Below are positions 33,957 to 43,995 of a DNA stretch of 64,000 nucleotides, piece after piece. The stretch lies in assembly GCF_900129795.1 (NCBI RefSeq), contig NZ_FQWW01000009.1, positions 62,001-126,000 of the forward strand, read 5' to 3'. The notes under the pieces are model-generated. The model was not told the origin of the DNA, did no database searches, and was given only the letters and a program-made list of their open reading frames with translations. The stretch is from Flavobacterium sp. CF108 (GTDB taxonomy: Bacteria > Bacteroidota > Bacteroidia > Flavobacteriales > Flavobacteriaceae). Each line of letters starts with the position of its first letter. Within the stretch, counting starts at the first letter, position 1. Position numbers and translations under genes: made by a program.

Positions 33957-34949
33957 TTAGTAGTTCCACATATCTTCTTCGAAGTTACGGATCTTCTCTT
34001 TTACTCTTTCTGATTCTAACAGCTGATTTTGTGCATTATCTTTCATGTAATCTTTAATCTCACGATCTCCGTACATATTCTCTTCTTTGTAAATAATTGC
34101 GTTAAAACGTCTTGAATTGAGTATTTGGTCAAAAGAAATTGGAAGTGCCGAATTACTGTCGTTAAAAGCTTTTGCTTCATGAAGTACTGTTCGTGCATTT
34201 GGGAAGAAAACCCAGAATAGTTCAATATAGTCTTTTTCGTCACTATTCATTGTATAAACGTCTGGTGTTACTGGGCAAATTCCAAGTAAACGATATTTCA
34301 ATTCACTTTGACGTTTATCAAAGTACCAATATCCTTTTAATTTGTATTGTGAAACATCCGCAGCTGTAAGATCTTGTTTTAAAATATATTCAGCAGGAAC
34401 TGTTCTTGTTGGACCTATAGTTTGATCAACATAATTTACCACTTTCTTTTTACCAGTACCCGTTACTACTTTTTTCTTTACAACACGTGTTTTAAAATCA
34501 TCAGGATATTGATTTATAAGTTCACGGCCAGCATCTGTAGTATCAACACGAGTTAATGAACCTTCTATGTCTTTCATAGATTTTTTGGTATTGAAATAAC
34601 TATCTGTATAAACTTCAGTTATTTTTCCTTGTCTAATTCCTTTAGTCAAAACATCATAAAGTGAACGTCTGTCAGAACCAATATTGACCGTATCTACAGG
34701 AAAATATAAAGGAAAGTTGATTTTTTCATTTAAATCTATAATCTCCCAAGTAGTTTTTGCCATCAAAACATCACGATCATCAACATAGCCATAAGCTAAA
34801 GGCTTATCATTATCTGAAATAAGCTGTGCAGCTGTTTTAAGCCCAATTTGGTCAGCTGTTTTAGCATTCAGTAAATTAGATTGAGCATTAGAAATAATAC
34901 CGCCAGCGATAAAAACAATAACCATTAAAAAACTTTTCACTTTCATCAT
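33957..34949 (-). CDS. gldO: GldO, gliding motility / T9SS protein paralogous to GldN
   Basis: A 330-aa periplasmic protein with a signal peptide (MMKVKSFLMVIVFIAGGIISNAQ). It matches GldN along its whole length, with differences scattered (for example, DVSQYKLKGYWYFDK against DVTQYKIKGYWYFDK). In F. johnsoniae, GldO is a partly redundant copy of GldN in the T9SS / gliding complex. The gap to gldN is 344 bp and includes a terminator, so gldO should have its own promoter; TAAATTTG on the minus strand at 35039-35046 is a candidate, without a well-spaced -33. Otherwise the gap is A/T-rich. Confidence 0.92.
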   Translation of the reverse strand: MMKVKSFLMVIVFIAGGIISNAQSNLLNAKTADQIGLKTAAQLISDNDKPLAYGYVDDRDVLMAKTTWEIIDLNEKINFPLYFPVDTVNIGSDRRSLYDVLTKGIRQGKITEVYTDSYFNTKKSMKDIEGSLTRVDTTDAGRELINQYPDDFKTRVVKKKVVTGTGKKKVVNYVDQTIGPTRTVPAEYILKQDLTAADVSQYKLKGYWYFDKRQSELKYRLLGICPVTPDVYTMNSDEKDYIELFWVFFPNARTVLHEAKAFNDSNSALPISFDQILNSRRFNAIIYKEENMYGDREIKDYMKDNAQNQLLESERVKEKIRNFEEDMWNY

Positions 34950-35238
34950 AATATTTTTTATAATAAACCTAAACGCAGTTTGATGAGTAATATTGTTATT
35001 TTTCTTACAATTATATCAATTTGTAGAAATTATAATTACAAATTTAAAAATTTAATTTCAATTAACGATTAGCTAACATACAATAAATAGTTCACAAAAC
35101 ACTATAAATCTGAGTATTACAAAATAAAATCATGCCTTTTGCAATATCTTTCCCTAGTATTTTATTTTTTTTTAAAATCTAAAAATTAATACAATCTTAT
35201 ATAATGTAGTATTAAAAAGTGTTGAGATCTGATCAAAA

Positions 35239-35272
35239 AAAAACTCTTACTACGTTTGTAGTAAGAGTTTTT
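35239..35272 (-). terminator. Terminator after gldN
   Basis: Arms AAAAACTCTTACTAC (35239-35253) and GTAGTAAGAGTTTTT (35258-35272), loop GTTT, on the minus strand followed by T residues. Confidence 0.85.
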
Positions 35273-35293
35273 CTTATAATTTAATTTTAGAAC

Positions 35294-36283
35294 TTAGTAG
35301 TTCCACATATCTTGTTCAAAGTTACGAATCTTCTCTTTTACTCTTTCAGATTCTAATAACTGATTTTGAGCGTTATCTTTCATGTATTCTTTGATCTCAC
35401 GATCTTGGTACAAGTTTTCTTCTTTATAGACAATCGCATTAAAACGTCTTGAATTTAAAATCTGATCGAATGAAATTGGAAGTGCAGAATTGCTATCATT
35501 GAAAGCTTTTGCATCATGAAGCACCGCTCTCGCATTTGGGAAGAAAACCCAAAATAATTCGATATAATCCTTTTCGTCACTATTCATTGTGTAAACGTCT
35601 GGAGTTACAGGGCAAATTCCAAGTAAACGATATTTTAATTCACTTTGACGTTTATCAAAATACCAGTATCCTTTAATTTTATACTGAGTAACATCTGCAG
35701 CAGTAAGATCTTGCTTTAAGATATATTCAGCAGGAACTGTTCTTGTTGGCCCAACTGTTTCATCTACATAAGTAACAACTTTCTTTTTACCAGTACCAGT
35801 AACTACTTTTTTCTTAACAACACGTGCTTTATAGTCATCTGGATATTGGTTGATAAGTTCTCTACCTGCATCTGTTGTGTCAATACGAGATAAAGCACCT
35901 TCGATGTCTTTCATAGATTTTTTAGTATTGAAATAACTATCAGAATAAACCTCAGTTATTTGGCCTTTTCTAACGGCTTTCGTCAAAACATCATATAATG
36001 AACGTCTATCAGAACCAATATTAGCAGTATCTACTGGAAAATACATAGGGAAATTGATCTTTTCATTTAAGTCAATAATCTCCCAAGTTGTTTTACCCAT
36101 CAAGATATCTCTATCATCTACATAACCGTAAGCTAAAGGCTTATCATTATCAGAGATAAGTTGCGCAGGAGTTTTAAGCCCAATTTGGGCAGGCGTTTTT
36201 GCATTAAGCAAATTTGATTGCGCATTAGAAGCAAAACCTCCAGCGATTAGAACAATAGCTATTAAAAAATTTCTTACTTTCAT
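35294..36283 (-). CDS. gldN: GldN, gliding motility / type IX secretion protein
   Basis: A 329-aa protein with signal peptide (MKVRNFLIAIVLIAGGFASNAQ). In F. johnsoniae GldN is a periplasmic T9SS component that forms a ring with GldK at the outer membrane. Shared segments with GldO: WEIIDLNEKINFP, YWYFDKRQSELKYRLLGI and ELFWVFFPNAR. It starts 44 nt after gldM on the same strand and completes the gldKLMN operon. I call this copy gldN because it follows gldM and has the shorter gap. Confidence 0.94.
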   Translation of the reverse strand: MKVRNFLIAIVLIAGGFASNAQSNLLNAKTPAQIGLKTPAQLISDNDKPLAYGYVDDRDILMGKTTWEIIDLNEKINFPMYFPVDTANIGSDRRSLYDVLTKAVRKGQITEVYSDSYFNTKKSMKDIEGALSRIDTTDAGRELINQYPDDYKARVVKKKVVTGTGKKKVVTYVDETVGPTRTVPAEYILKQDLTAADVTQYKIKGYWYFDKRQSELKYRLLGICPVTPDVYTMNSDEKDYIELFWVFFPNARAVLHDAKAFNDSNSALPISFDQILNSRRFNAIVYKEENLYQDREIKEYMKDNAQNQLLESERVKEKIRNFEQDMWNY

Positions 36284-36327
36284 CGTGGTATTATTATAAG
36301 ATATTGACTGAAGATTTCAGTACTTAA

Positions 36328-37869
36328 TTATTGTATTTCATAAATTACCGGAGCAGTTCTTGGTAATAAATAACTACCAGCTCCAACAAGTTTAGTTTTA
36401 ATTTCAGAAATAGTAACTTGATCTCCTTTACCTGCTCTTGAAAGTACTTGCTTACATTGTGCATTTAATCTATTACCAGTAACAACAACTGTAGGCTGTC
36501 CGGCAATTTTCATGTTAAATCCAACAACATCTAAACCAACTTCAAAATCAAAATCAAGTAATTTAGCACCAATAGTAGCAATTTCTAAGTTAGATCTAGG
36601 ACCTTTAACAACTCCCATCTCACCTCTAATTGTTCCTGTTGGTCCAGGAATACCTTTAATTCTGAATGATTTCTTATCAGTAACTTTATCTCCGTTTGGT
36701 AATGTTCCTGTTACAGAAATTGTAGCTTCTGTTCCTGAACCTGGGCTCATGTTATATTTACCTGGTTTACCAGCTGAAGATAATCCTGGAGCGCTAGCAG
36801 AAATTTTGTTAGCATCAACTCCTGCAAATGATACAGAGATTGGGTTAACAACTCCTCTATACACTACATTCATTTTATCAGCAGAAATCGTAGCTGAGTT
36901 TGGTCTTGGAACTACAACGTAAGTTCCTTTAAATTTCAATGGAATATTTTTACCGTCTTCTAAGAAAGTAAATTGACCATTAATGTTTTGTTCACCTACA
37001 CCACCTGCAGTTAAAGAGATAACAGCTTGTCCGTTAACAATTTGTCCAGGACCTTGGAATGAAGTTGGTTTTGTATTTTCGTCATAACGACCTAAAACTA
37101 CTTTACCTGTAACTTTTTCTCCTTGGAAATAAGCATTTTTATCTAAAACAACGATTGCTTGGTAGTTGCTATAAGAAGCAGCAGCAACTGCAGCTTTTCC
37201 TAAAGCACTGTTGTAAACATCAGTTTCTGCTTTTTTAACATCATTTTGCCAAGCTGAAAGTTTAGCAGCAGATGCGATTGCAGGAAAACCTTTAAAGTGG
37301 TAAGCTAAGTATTTTTCTTTTATACCTTCTTTGTTTTTTACTTCAGAAACATCAAATTTCTTATCAACTTCTGCAATAATGTTAGCATACTTTTTATCTG
37401 TTCCTAAAGCAGCTTTTAAGTCTGCTTTGTATTTTTCGATTTTAGCGATGATTTCGTTACCTTTTTTAGTGTAACCGTCTCCTGTAAACCAGTCATCGAT
37501 GTTATCACCTCTATCCATAGCTTCGTATGGTAGTTTTCCAGTTTCTTTTTCAACCTCAAATCCTTTGATAGACTGAGCTTTTAAAGTACCGATATAATCG
37601 TAAAATTCTTTTGAGATTCCTTCAACTTTGTGAGCAGTTTCTGCTGCAGTAATGAACTCTCCTTTTGCCTCAGCAGCCTTTTGATCTAAAGATTGTAATA
37701 AGCCTTCGTTTGTTGTAACTGAAGTAGTATTTGCAGCTTCAAATTTTTCATTCATCAAACCAAAAGCAGAAATTACTTCTTTTGATACGTTCATTGCTAA
37801 CATCGCGATGAAAACCAGATACATCAGGTTAATCATCTTCTGTCTAGGGGTTAATTTTCCTCCTGCCAT
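36328..37869 (-). CDS. gldM: GldM, gliding motor / T9SS shaft protein
   Basis: A 513-aa protein with one N-terminal membrane helix (TPRQKMINLMYLVFIAMLAMNVSKEVISAFG), then a long periplasmic part made of beta-rich domains (for example, FQGEKVTGKVVLGRY, VTGTLPNGDKVTDKKSF). GldM dimers cross the periplasm and carry motion from the inner-membrane GldL ring to the GldKN ring. Length and topology match. It lies between gldL (52 nt) and gldN. Confidence 0.95.
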   Translation of the reverse strand: MAGGKLTPRQKMINLMYLVFIAMLAMNVSKEVISAFGLMNEKFEAANTTSVTTNEGLLQSLDQKAAEAKGEFITAAETAHKVEGISKEFYDYIGTLKAQSIKGFEVEKETGKLPYEAMDRGDNIDDWFTGDGYTKKGNEIIAKIEKYKADLKAALGTDKKYANIIAEVDKKFDVSEVKNKEGIKEKYLAYHFKGFPAIASAAKLSAWQNDVKKAETDVYNSALGKAAVAAASYSNYQAIVVLDKNAYFQGEKVTGKVVLGRYDENTKPTSFQGPGQIVNGQAVISLTAGGVGEQNINGQFTFLEDGKNIPLKFKGTYVVVPRPNSATISADKMNVVYRGVVNPISVSFAGVDANKISASAPGLSSAGKPGKYNMSPGSGTEATISVTGTLPNGDKVTDKKSFRIKGIPGPTGTIRGEMGVVKGPRSNLEIATIGAKLLDFDFEVGLDVVGFNMKIAGQPTVVVTGNRLNAQCKQVLSRAGKGDQVTISEIKTKLVGAGSYLLPRTAPVIYEIQ

Positions 37870-37921
37870 TTTTTTCTAATTAGTTCTTATTAATAATTTT
37901 AATATAATAGTTAAAAACTAA

Positions 37922-38566
37922 TTATCCTTTGTTACTCATTGCAGAAAGCATACCACCATAAACACTATTTAAAGAAGCAATGTTTGCAGTCATAGACGCC
38001 ATTTGCTCTTTTAATTTAGATGCGTTATCAGCGATTTCTTTATTAGCTTCAGCATTTCTTGCTGCACTTTCTAATTGTACTTTGTATAAACTGTTTAATG
38101 ATTCCATTTGAGCAGCAGCAACAGATAATTCTTCAGAATATTTCTTTTGTCCTGCAATAGAGTCAACTGTTGGAGAGATTGCTTTAGCAGCCCCTTCGAA
38201 GTTTTTGATGCTGTTTCCTAAGCTTGCCATTAACTCACCGTCAACTTTAGCTTCTTTTAACATTGCATCTAATTTTTGAGATAATAATCCTTGGGCATCA
38301 GTAGTTTCTGGTTTATCCGCTTTTTTTCTAGCTTGTCCGTTAGCTAATTCTGGGTAAACAAGAGTCCAATCTAACTCGTCTTCAACTGGTTCAAAAGCAG
38401 ATAACGCGAAGATTAACGCCTCAGTTAATAAACCAACTGAAAGCATAACTGTTCCTGTTAATGGTCCAATTTCAAAGTGAGTAATTTTGAATAATGCTCC
38501 AACGATTACTACTGCCGCTCCCATACCATAAGCGAAATTCATTGCTTTTTTACTTAATAATGCCAT
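37922..38566 (-). CDS. gldL: GldL, gliding motor / T9SS inner-membrane motor protein
   Basis: A 214-aa protein with two N-terminal membrane helices (NFAYGMGAAVVIVGALFKITHFEIGP, GTVMLSVGLLTEALIFALSAF) followed by a cytoplasmic, partly coiled-coil region. The second helix has the buried Glu of LLTEALIF, the residue type implicated in proton-motive-force use by the GldLM motor. It is placed between gldK and gldM as in F. johnsoniae. Confidence 0.95.
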   Translation of the reverse strand: MALLSKKAMNFAYGMGAAVVIVGALFKITHFEIGPLTGTVMLSVGLLTEALIFALSAFEPVEDELDWTLVYPELANGQARKKADKPETTDAQGLLSQKLDAMLKEAKVDGELMASLGNSIKNFEGAAKAISPTVDSIAGQKKYSEELSVAAAQMESLNSLYKVQLESAARNAEANKEIADNASKLKEQMASMTANIASLNSVYGGMLSAMSNKG

Positions 38567-38638
38567 AATAATTTTTTTTTAGGTTTTAATTTTAAAATAG
38601 ATTCGATTTGGTTATTGTATTGATTGAATTATAAATTA

Positions 38639-40042
38639 CTATTTCTTTTTACCAGTTCCGTTTCCAGTTACTTGAGTTCCCATGTAATCTTGTACAGTTC
38701 TGAAACCGATATAACTTCTTGCAGAATCAGCATATTCGTGATCACGAGTACTTACTTGTAGGAAGTAAGCAACGTCTTTCCAAGATCCTCCACGAACCAC
38801 TTTTCTTTGGTTCTTTCCGTCAATTACGTTAGGGTTCATTGTAGAAACATACTCGTATGCGTTTGGATTGTAAGCTGAATCTGTCCACTCTGAAACGTTT
38901 CCTGCCATGTTATATAATCCGTATCCGTTTTGTTCGTAAGATTTCGCTTCAACAGTATATAAAGCTTCATCGGCAGCATAATCTCCTCTGTTAGGCTTAA
39001 AGTTTGCCATGAAACATCCTCTGTCACTCTTAGTGTAAGGACCTCCCCAAGGATAAGTACCAGACTCCAGACCACCTCTTGCAGCATACTCCCATTCTGC
39101 TTCTGTTGGAAGTCTGAATGCGTTAACTAGGTCACGTCCTTTTTTCTTAGATTTAATGTAGCTGTTTTTGTTTAAAGTTCTCCAAGCACAGAATGCTTTA
39201 GCTTGTTTCCAAGTTACACCCACTACTGGATAATCTCCATAAGCTTTATGCCAGAAATAATCATTGTGCATTGGCTCATTATATGAATATGCGAAATCTT
39301 TAATCCAAACCGTAGTATCAGGGTATACACTAACTTGTTCAGTTTTAACGAAGTCTTTTCTTTTTCCAACTTTAGCTTTTGCAGCAGCCTGAATGTCCAT
39401 CCAAGAATAACGGAATTTCAATTTATTTACATCAATTGTTCTTAAACCATTGTATGATTCTTCAATTGGTAAATACATAGAATCCATTACTTCAGCATAA
39501 TACTCATCTGGATAAGCTTTAGTATCTCTAATTAACTTAACTTTTTTGTTTAATTTTCTACCAGCATACGGATCATCTTTTGTTCCTACACTATAGTAGT
39601 TATCATACATATATTTATCGTAAGCTGTCATTTTATCCGGCTCAGAATCATTAAATGCATAATCAGCGATACTTCCTCCTTTAGCACCTTTACCACCAGT
39701 ACTTTTTTGACCAGTTTCATCAGCCAAAATAGCAAGACGTACTCTCATTGTAGAATCTTTTACCCATTCTACGAATTGACGGTACTCACTGTTAGTAATC
39801 TCAGTTTCGTCCATATAAAATGATCTAACCGTTACTGTTTTAGTTGGAGCATCTTCTACGTTAGCTAAATCAGCATCTGATTTACCCATGATAAAAGATC
39901 CACCAGGAACTAATGTCATTCCATAAGGCTTCTCGGGATGCCATTTCCCTCCTGTAACACCAACTAATTCACCTTTGTCACCTGACTTACCACAGCCGAT
40001 TACTAGTGTTAACATTGCTGCAAATGCAATAAACTTCTTCAT
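38639..40042 (-). CDS. gldK: GldK, outer-membrane lipoprotein of the gliding/T9SS machine
   Basis: A 467-aa lipoprotein (MKKFIAFAAMLTLVIGCGKSGDK, lipobox LVIGC). The body has an FGE-sulfatase fold: MTLVPGGSFIMGKSDAD, SFYMDETEITNSEYRQFVEW, GVTWKQAKAFCAWR, FRLPTEAEWEYAARGG, GNVSEWTD and GFRTVQDY. GldK has no enzymatic role known but forms the ring with GldN. First gene of gldKLMN; a proper promoter lies upstream at 40080-40110. Confidence 0.95.
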   Translation of the reverse strand: MKKFIAFAAMLTLVIGCGKSGDKGELVGVTGGKWHPEKPYGMTLVPGGSFIMGKSDADLANVEDAPTKTVTVRSFYMDETEITNSEYRQFVEWVKDSTMRVRLAILADETGQKSTGGKGAKGGSIADYAFNDSEPDKMTAYDKYMYDNYYSVGTKDDPYAGRKLNKKVKLIRDTKAYPDEYYAEVMDSMYLPIEESYNGLRTIDVNKLKFRYSWMDIQAAAKAKVGKRKDFVKTEQVSVYPDTTVWIKDFAYSYNEPMHNDYFWHKAYGDYPVVGVTWKQAKAFCAWRTLNKNSYIKSKKKGRDLVNAFRLPTEAEWEYAARGGLESGTYPWGGPYTKSDRGCFMANFKPNRGDYAADEALYTVEAKSYEQNGYGLYNMAGNVSEWTDSAYNPNAYEYVSTMNPNVIDGKNQRKVVRGGSWKDVAYFLQVSTRDHEYADSARSYIGFRTVQDYMGTQVTGNGTGKKK

Positions 40043-40079
40043 ATAAATTTGGGATTATCTATTCATTATTAAAAGTCCG

Positions 40080-40110
40080 TAAACGTATTTATTATTTATC
40101 TAAAAAACAA
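40080..40110 (-). promoter_or_regulatory. Promoter of the gldKLMN operon
   Basis: On the minus strand: TTG (40108-40110), a 20-bp spacer, TACGTTTA (40080-40087; one mismatch to TAnnTTTG), about 38 nt before the gldK ATG. The rest of the gap to 40305 is A/T-rich. Confidence 0.55.
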
Positions 40111-40305
40111 TACTACTTGCGAAATTTATTTTACCGTTCAAAAATAATGTTAAATAAAATAAAAAAAAAATATTTCATCGACAAACTGATTAAAAAAATC
40201 GACGTAAAACGTTAAATTTTATAATATATAAACCTTATCTTACTAAATTTTTTAACTATATTTTGAAAAACTTGAAAAAATTAAGATTTTCATTAAAATT
40301 TTCTT

Positions 40306-41457
40306 CTACAAAGCATTTTTTCGCTGTGCTTTCCACCATCTTTCTGGCAATTCCTGATTACAAGCGCTCAAATATTCTTCATAAGAACACGGTAATAACG
40401 TATTTCTTTTTAGTTTATTGCTGCCGTTTGTTTCAAATGGAATCTCGATCCACCAACGCTCTGTTTTATCACTTTTATAAAATACCAGCTCCTCTTCTTC
40501 TAAAGGAACAATATATTTTAAATAATTTGTTCTGCTTCCAAATGGGTATTCTTTTGAACGATAATGATATCCTTCTATAAAATACCAAACAATCTGAGCA
40601 ATAATAGGCGCTTCTGCAGCTGTGCTATTATGATTAAATACTCCAAAAGAAGATACTTTATCACTAATTCCCGCATATCGTGCCAAAGAACAAATTTCTT
40701 TTCCGTTGAAACCATTTGGTTCAAATGAAATTGTATTTCCTGAAGCTGAAGACTTTACCGAATTCAAATCGATACTAACTAAATCAGCATCTCTAAAAAC
40801 AGGTTCTGCCAGTGCTATTTTGTTTGAGATTTCACCTAAACGGTAAGCATCAAAAAACAATTTTTCAATTAAATCAATTTCTTCCTGCGAATTATAGTAC
40901 GTTTGGTATCCTATATTACAGTAATTGAAAAGATTATTAGGCTCATCAATTATGATTTTTGTTAAATATGAATTAGCCGAAACGGTTTCATCTTCTTTGC
41001 CAAAATCAAATCTGTTATCTACAGCAACCATATTTACCATTTGCTCTAAATCATCATATGCGCGATATAAAGCGTATGTTAAATCCTGCGAACCTCCTAG
41101 AACTATAGGAATGACTTTATTTTTAATTAATGCAGAAGTTACCTTTTTAACTGCAAAATAAGTATCCTCTACAGAATCTCCAGCAAGGATATCTCCTAAA
41201 TCAGCAATTGAAGCATCCCAATTTCCAGGGAACATCCCATAAAGCTTTTTACGAACTGTAGTAAGATTAACTTCATTAACCATGTTAATATTGCGTCGGT
41301 CTTCTAAAACTCCAACAATTGCAATGTTAATTTTACTAATATCCGGAAATTGATCCTGAGTATGCAAAACAATTTTACTTCCCAGTTCTTGTGAAGACAA
41401 TGAACTAATGAATTTTAAAATTCCATCATTTAAAGGCTCTAGAAAATCAAATTCCAT
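40306..41457 (-). CDS. Arginase-fold protein (formimidoylglutamase family) with degenerate metal site
   Basis: A 383-aa protein of the ureohydrolase fold, often annotated as formimidoylglutamase in flavobacteria. The three metal-binding motifs are altered: GGSQ at 121-124 in place of GGGH, DNRFD at 147-151 in place of DxHxD, and SIDLN at 228-232 in place of SxDxD. Two manganese-binding His and one Asp are therefore replaced. Catalysis is unlikely by the usual mechanism; a structural or regulatory role is an inference. It sits between topA (3 nt away) and gldK on the same strand. The gap to gldK holds a gld promoter, so it belongs with topA. Confidence 0.7.
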   Translation of the reverse strand: MEFDFLEPLNDGILKFISSLSSQELGSKIVLHTQDQFPDISKINIAIVGVLEDRRNINMVNEVNLTTVRKKLYGMFPGNWDASIADLGDILAGDSVEDTYFAVKKVTSALIKNKVIPIVLGGSQDLTYALYRAYDDLEQMVNMVAVDNRFDFGKEDETVSANSYLTKIIIDEPNNLFNYCNIGYQTYYNSQEEIDLIEKLFFDAYRLGEISNKIALAEPVFRDADLVSIDLNSVKSSASGNTISFEPNGFNGKEICSLARYAGISDKVSSFGVFNHNSTAAEAPIIAQIVWYFIEGYHYRSKEYPFGSRTNYLKYIVPLEEEELVFYKSDKTERWWIEIPFETNGSNKLKRNTLLPCSYEEYLSACNQELPERWWKAQRKNAL

Positions 41458-41460
41458 TCT

Positions 41461-43977
41461 TTATTTCTTTTTTGCTGCTGTTTTTTTTGCTGGTGCTTTT
41501 TTTGCTGCTGTTGTTTTCTTGGCAGCGGTTTTTTTAGCCGGTGCTTTTTTCTCGATCATTTCCTGAACTTCGGCCAATGTTAACTTTGTTGCATCAACAT
41601 CTTTGCTTAGCTCAATTTTGATTTTACCTTTTGTAATAACCGAGCGTCCCCAGCGCGCTTTTTCAACCAAAATTCCTTCGTCTTCCCAATTGTGAAGAAC
41701 TTTATCTATGTTTTTTTGTAATTTATCTTCAATTAATTCCTCAACATCAGCCTGAGATAAATTATCAAAATTGTATTTTTTACTAACATTTACAAAAAGA
41801 CCATTCCATTTAATGAAAGGACCAAAACGTCCCACACCTTTTTGAACAGCTTCTCCTTTATAAACCGCAATTGGAGCATCTGCAAGAGCTTTTTCATCAA
41901 TTAATTCCTGAGCTCTTTCTTTGGTAACACTCAAAGGATCTTCTCCTCTAGGTAATGAAATAAACACACTTCCATGACGAACATAAGGACCGTAACGACC
42001 GTTGCTAACTTCTACTTCTTCTCCTTTATAATCTCCTAAAGTTTTAGGAAGCAAGAATAAATTCAAAGCTTCTTCAAGCGTAATATTTCCAATATTTTGA
42101 TCCGCCATTAAGCTGGCAAACTTTTTATCTTCATCGTCTGCTTCTCCAATTTGAGCCATTGGTCCAAATTTTCCTAAACGAACAGAAACCTGTCTTCCGT
42201 CAGCATCTTTACCCAAAATTCTTTCACCACTTTCACGTTCAGCATTTGCCTCAACTTCTTTTACATTTGGGTGAAATTTATTGTAAAAATCCTGCATCAT
42301 GATTGCCCAGTCAATATTTCCTTCGGCAATTTCATCAAAATCCTGTTCTACTTTTGCAGTAAAATTATAATCTAAAATATTTCCGAAATTCTTAACTAAG
42401 AAATCTGTTACGATAGTTCCAATATCTGTTGGAACTAATTTTCCTTTATCAGAACCTGTATTTTCTTTTAAAACCTTCTCTCCTACTTTACTGTTTTGCA
42501 AAGTAAGCTGTGTATATTTACGTTCCTGACCTTCAAGTGTACCTTTTTCAACATAATTTCTGTTGATAATTGTAGAGATTGTTGGTGCATAAGTAGACGG
42601 ACGTCCAATTCCAAGTTCCTCTAGTTTTTTAACCAAAGATGCCTCAGTATATCTTGAAGGCGGTCTTGAATATCGTTCTGTAGCTGTAATATAATTGTTA
42701 GCTAGTTTTTCATTTACTTTTAATGCAGGAAGCATTCCTTCTTGTTCTTCTTCGTCATCATCGTGACCTTCTAAGTAAACTTTTAAGAAACCTTCAAAAA
42801 GTAAAACTTCTCCCGAAGCTGCAAAAATTTCGCTGTGATTATCAGCTTCAATTTTCACGTTTGTTCTTTCTAATTGTGCATCGCTCATTTGCGAAGCCAA
42901 TGTTCTTTTCCAGATCAAATCATACAAACGAGCCTGATCACGATCAATATTTACAGTATGACGAGACATATCAGTCGGACGAATTGCTTCGTGCGCTTCT
43001 TGTGCTCCTTTACTTTTTGTTGCAAAAGTTCTCGGTTTTGAAAACTCTTTTCCGTATGATTTTATGATTTCAGCTTCAGCCGCACCCATTGCATCTTTTG
43101 AAAGATTCACCGAGTCAGTTCTCATATAAGTAATAAGTCCCGCTTCGTACAAACGCTGTGCTAACTGCATTGTGATTCCAACTGGCAAATACAATTTTCT
43201 TGCTGCTTCCTGTTGAAGCGTAGAAGTTGTAAAAGGTGCTGTTGGTGATTTTTTGGTAGGTTTAGTTTCTAAATCAGCTACCGTATATTTTGAACCGATG
43301 TTTTGATTTAAGAAATCTTCGGCTTCTTTTTTAGTATTAAAATTTTTTGGAAGTTTTGCTTTAAAAGCTTTTCCTGCTTCGTTTACAAATTCGGCAACAA
43401 TTGAATAGGTTGCAACAGCATTGAAACTTTGAATTTCGCGTTCTCTCTCCACAATCAAACGTACAGAAACAGACTGTACACGACCTGCAGAAAGTCCGCC
43501 TTTGATTTTTCTCCACAAAACCGGAGACAATTCGTAACCTACTAAACGATCCAGAACACGACGTGCCTGTTGTGCGTTTACTAAATTATAATCAATTTCT
43601 CTTGGGTTTTCGATTGCTTTAAGAATCGCAGATTTGGTGATTTCATGAAAAACAATTCGCTTTGTTTTTTTTGTATCCAGTTTCAGTTCTTCCGCCAAGT
43701 GCCATGAAATAGCTTCTCCTTCGCGGTCCTCATCACTTGCTAACCAAACCATTTCGGCATTTTTAGATAGTGTCTTAAGTTTACTTACCAAGGCTTTTTT
43801 ATCCGGAGAAACTTCATATTTAGGTTTAAAACCATTCTCTACATCTACCCCTATTTCCTTTGATGGTAAGTCGGCTATGTGACCATAACTTGACTCCACC
43901 TGAAAATCGCTCCCAAGAAATTTCTCGATCGTTTTCGCCTTTGCAGGTGATTCCACTATTACTAAATTCTTTGCCAT
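41461..43977 (-). CDS. topA: DNA topoisomerase I
   Basis: An 838-aa type IA topoisomerase. The ATG at 43977 (MAKNLVIVESPAKAKTIEKFLG, start of the Toprim domain) is the true start; a TTG further upstream would only add seven residues. Other motifs: WLASDEDREGEAI (Toprim DxD), GLSAGRVQSVSVRLI, GLITYMRTDSVNLS with the active-site Tyr, and repeated C-terminal domains of the LGKFGPM, NGRYGPYVR, VGRFGPFIKW type. The tail is Lys-Ala rich, like a histone-H1-type DNA-binding tail. It is followed by the arginase-fold gene 3 nt downstream. Confidence 0.95.
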   Translation of the reverse strand: MAKNLVIVESPAKAKTIEKFLGSDFQVESSYGHIADLPSKEIGVDVENGFKPKYEVSPDKKALVSKLKTLSKNAEMVWLASDEDREGEAISWHLAEELKLDTKKTKRIVFHEITKSAILKAIENPREIDYNLVNAQQARRVLDRLVGYELSPVLWRKIKGGLSAGRVQSVSVRLIVEREREIQSFNAVATYSIVAEFVNEAGKAFKAKLPKNFNTKKEAEDFLNQNIGSKYTVADLETKPTKKSPTAPFTTSTLQQEAARKLYLPVGITMQLAQRLYEAGLITYMRTDSVNLSKDAMGAAEAEIIKSYGKEFSKPRTFATKSKGAQEAHEAIRPTDMSRHTVNIDRDQARLYDLIWKRTLASQMSDAQLERTNVKIEADNHSEIFAASGEVLLFEGFLKVYLEGHDDDEEEQEGMLPALKVNEKLANNYITATERYSRPPSRYTEASLVKKLEELGIGRPSTYAPTISTIINRNYVEKGTLEGQERKYTQLTLQNSKVGEKVLKENTGSDKGKLVPTDIGTIVTDFLVKNFGNILDYNFTAKVEQDFDEIAEGNIDWAIMMQDFYNKFHPNVKEVEANAERESGERILGKDADGRQVSVRLGKFGPMAQIGEADDEDKKFASLMADQNIGNITLEEALNLFLLPKTLGDYKGEEVEVSNGRYGPYVRHGSVFISLPRGEDPLSVTKERAQELIDEKALADAPIAVYKGEAVQKGVGRFGPFIKWNGLFVNVSKKYNFDNLSQADVEELIEDKLQKNIDKVLHNWEDEGILVEKARWGRSVITKGKIKIELSKDVDATKLTLAEVQEMIEKKAPAKKTAAKKTTAAKKAPAKKTAAKKK

Positions 43978-43995
43978 TGCTCTTATTTTCTGCAA

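Noticed and set aside
40263..40580. 105-codon open frame on the plus strand
   Set aside because: Covers the 3' part of the arginase-fold gene in reverse; the gene on the minus strand has recognisable fold motifs.
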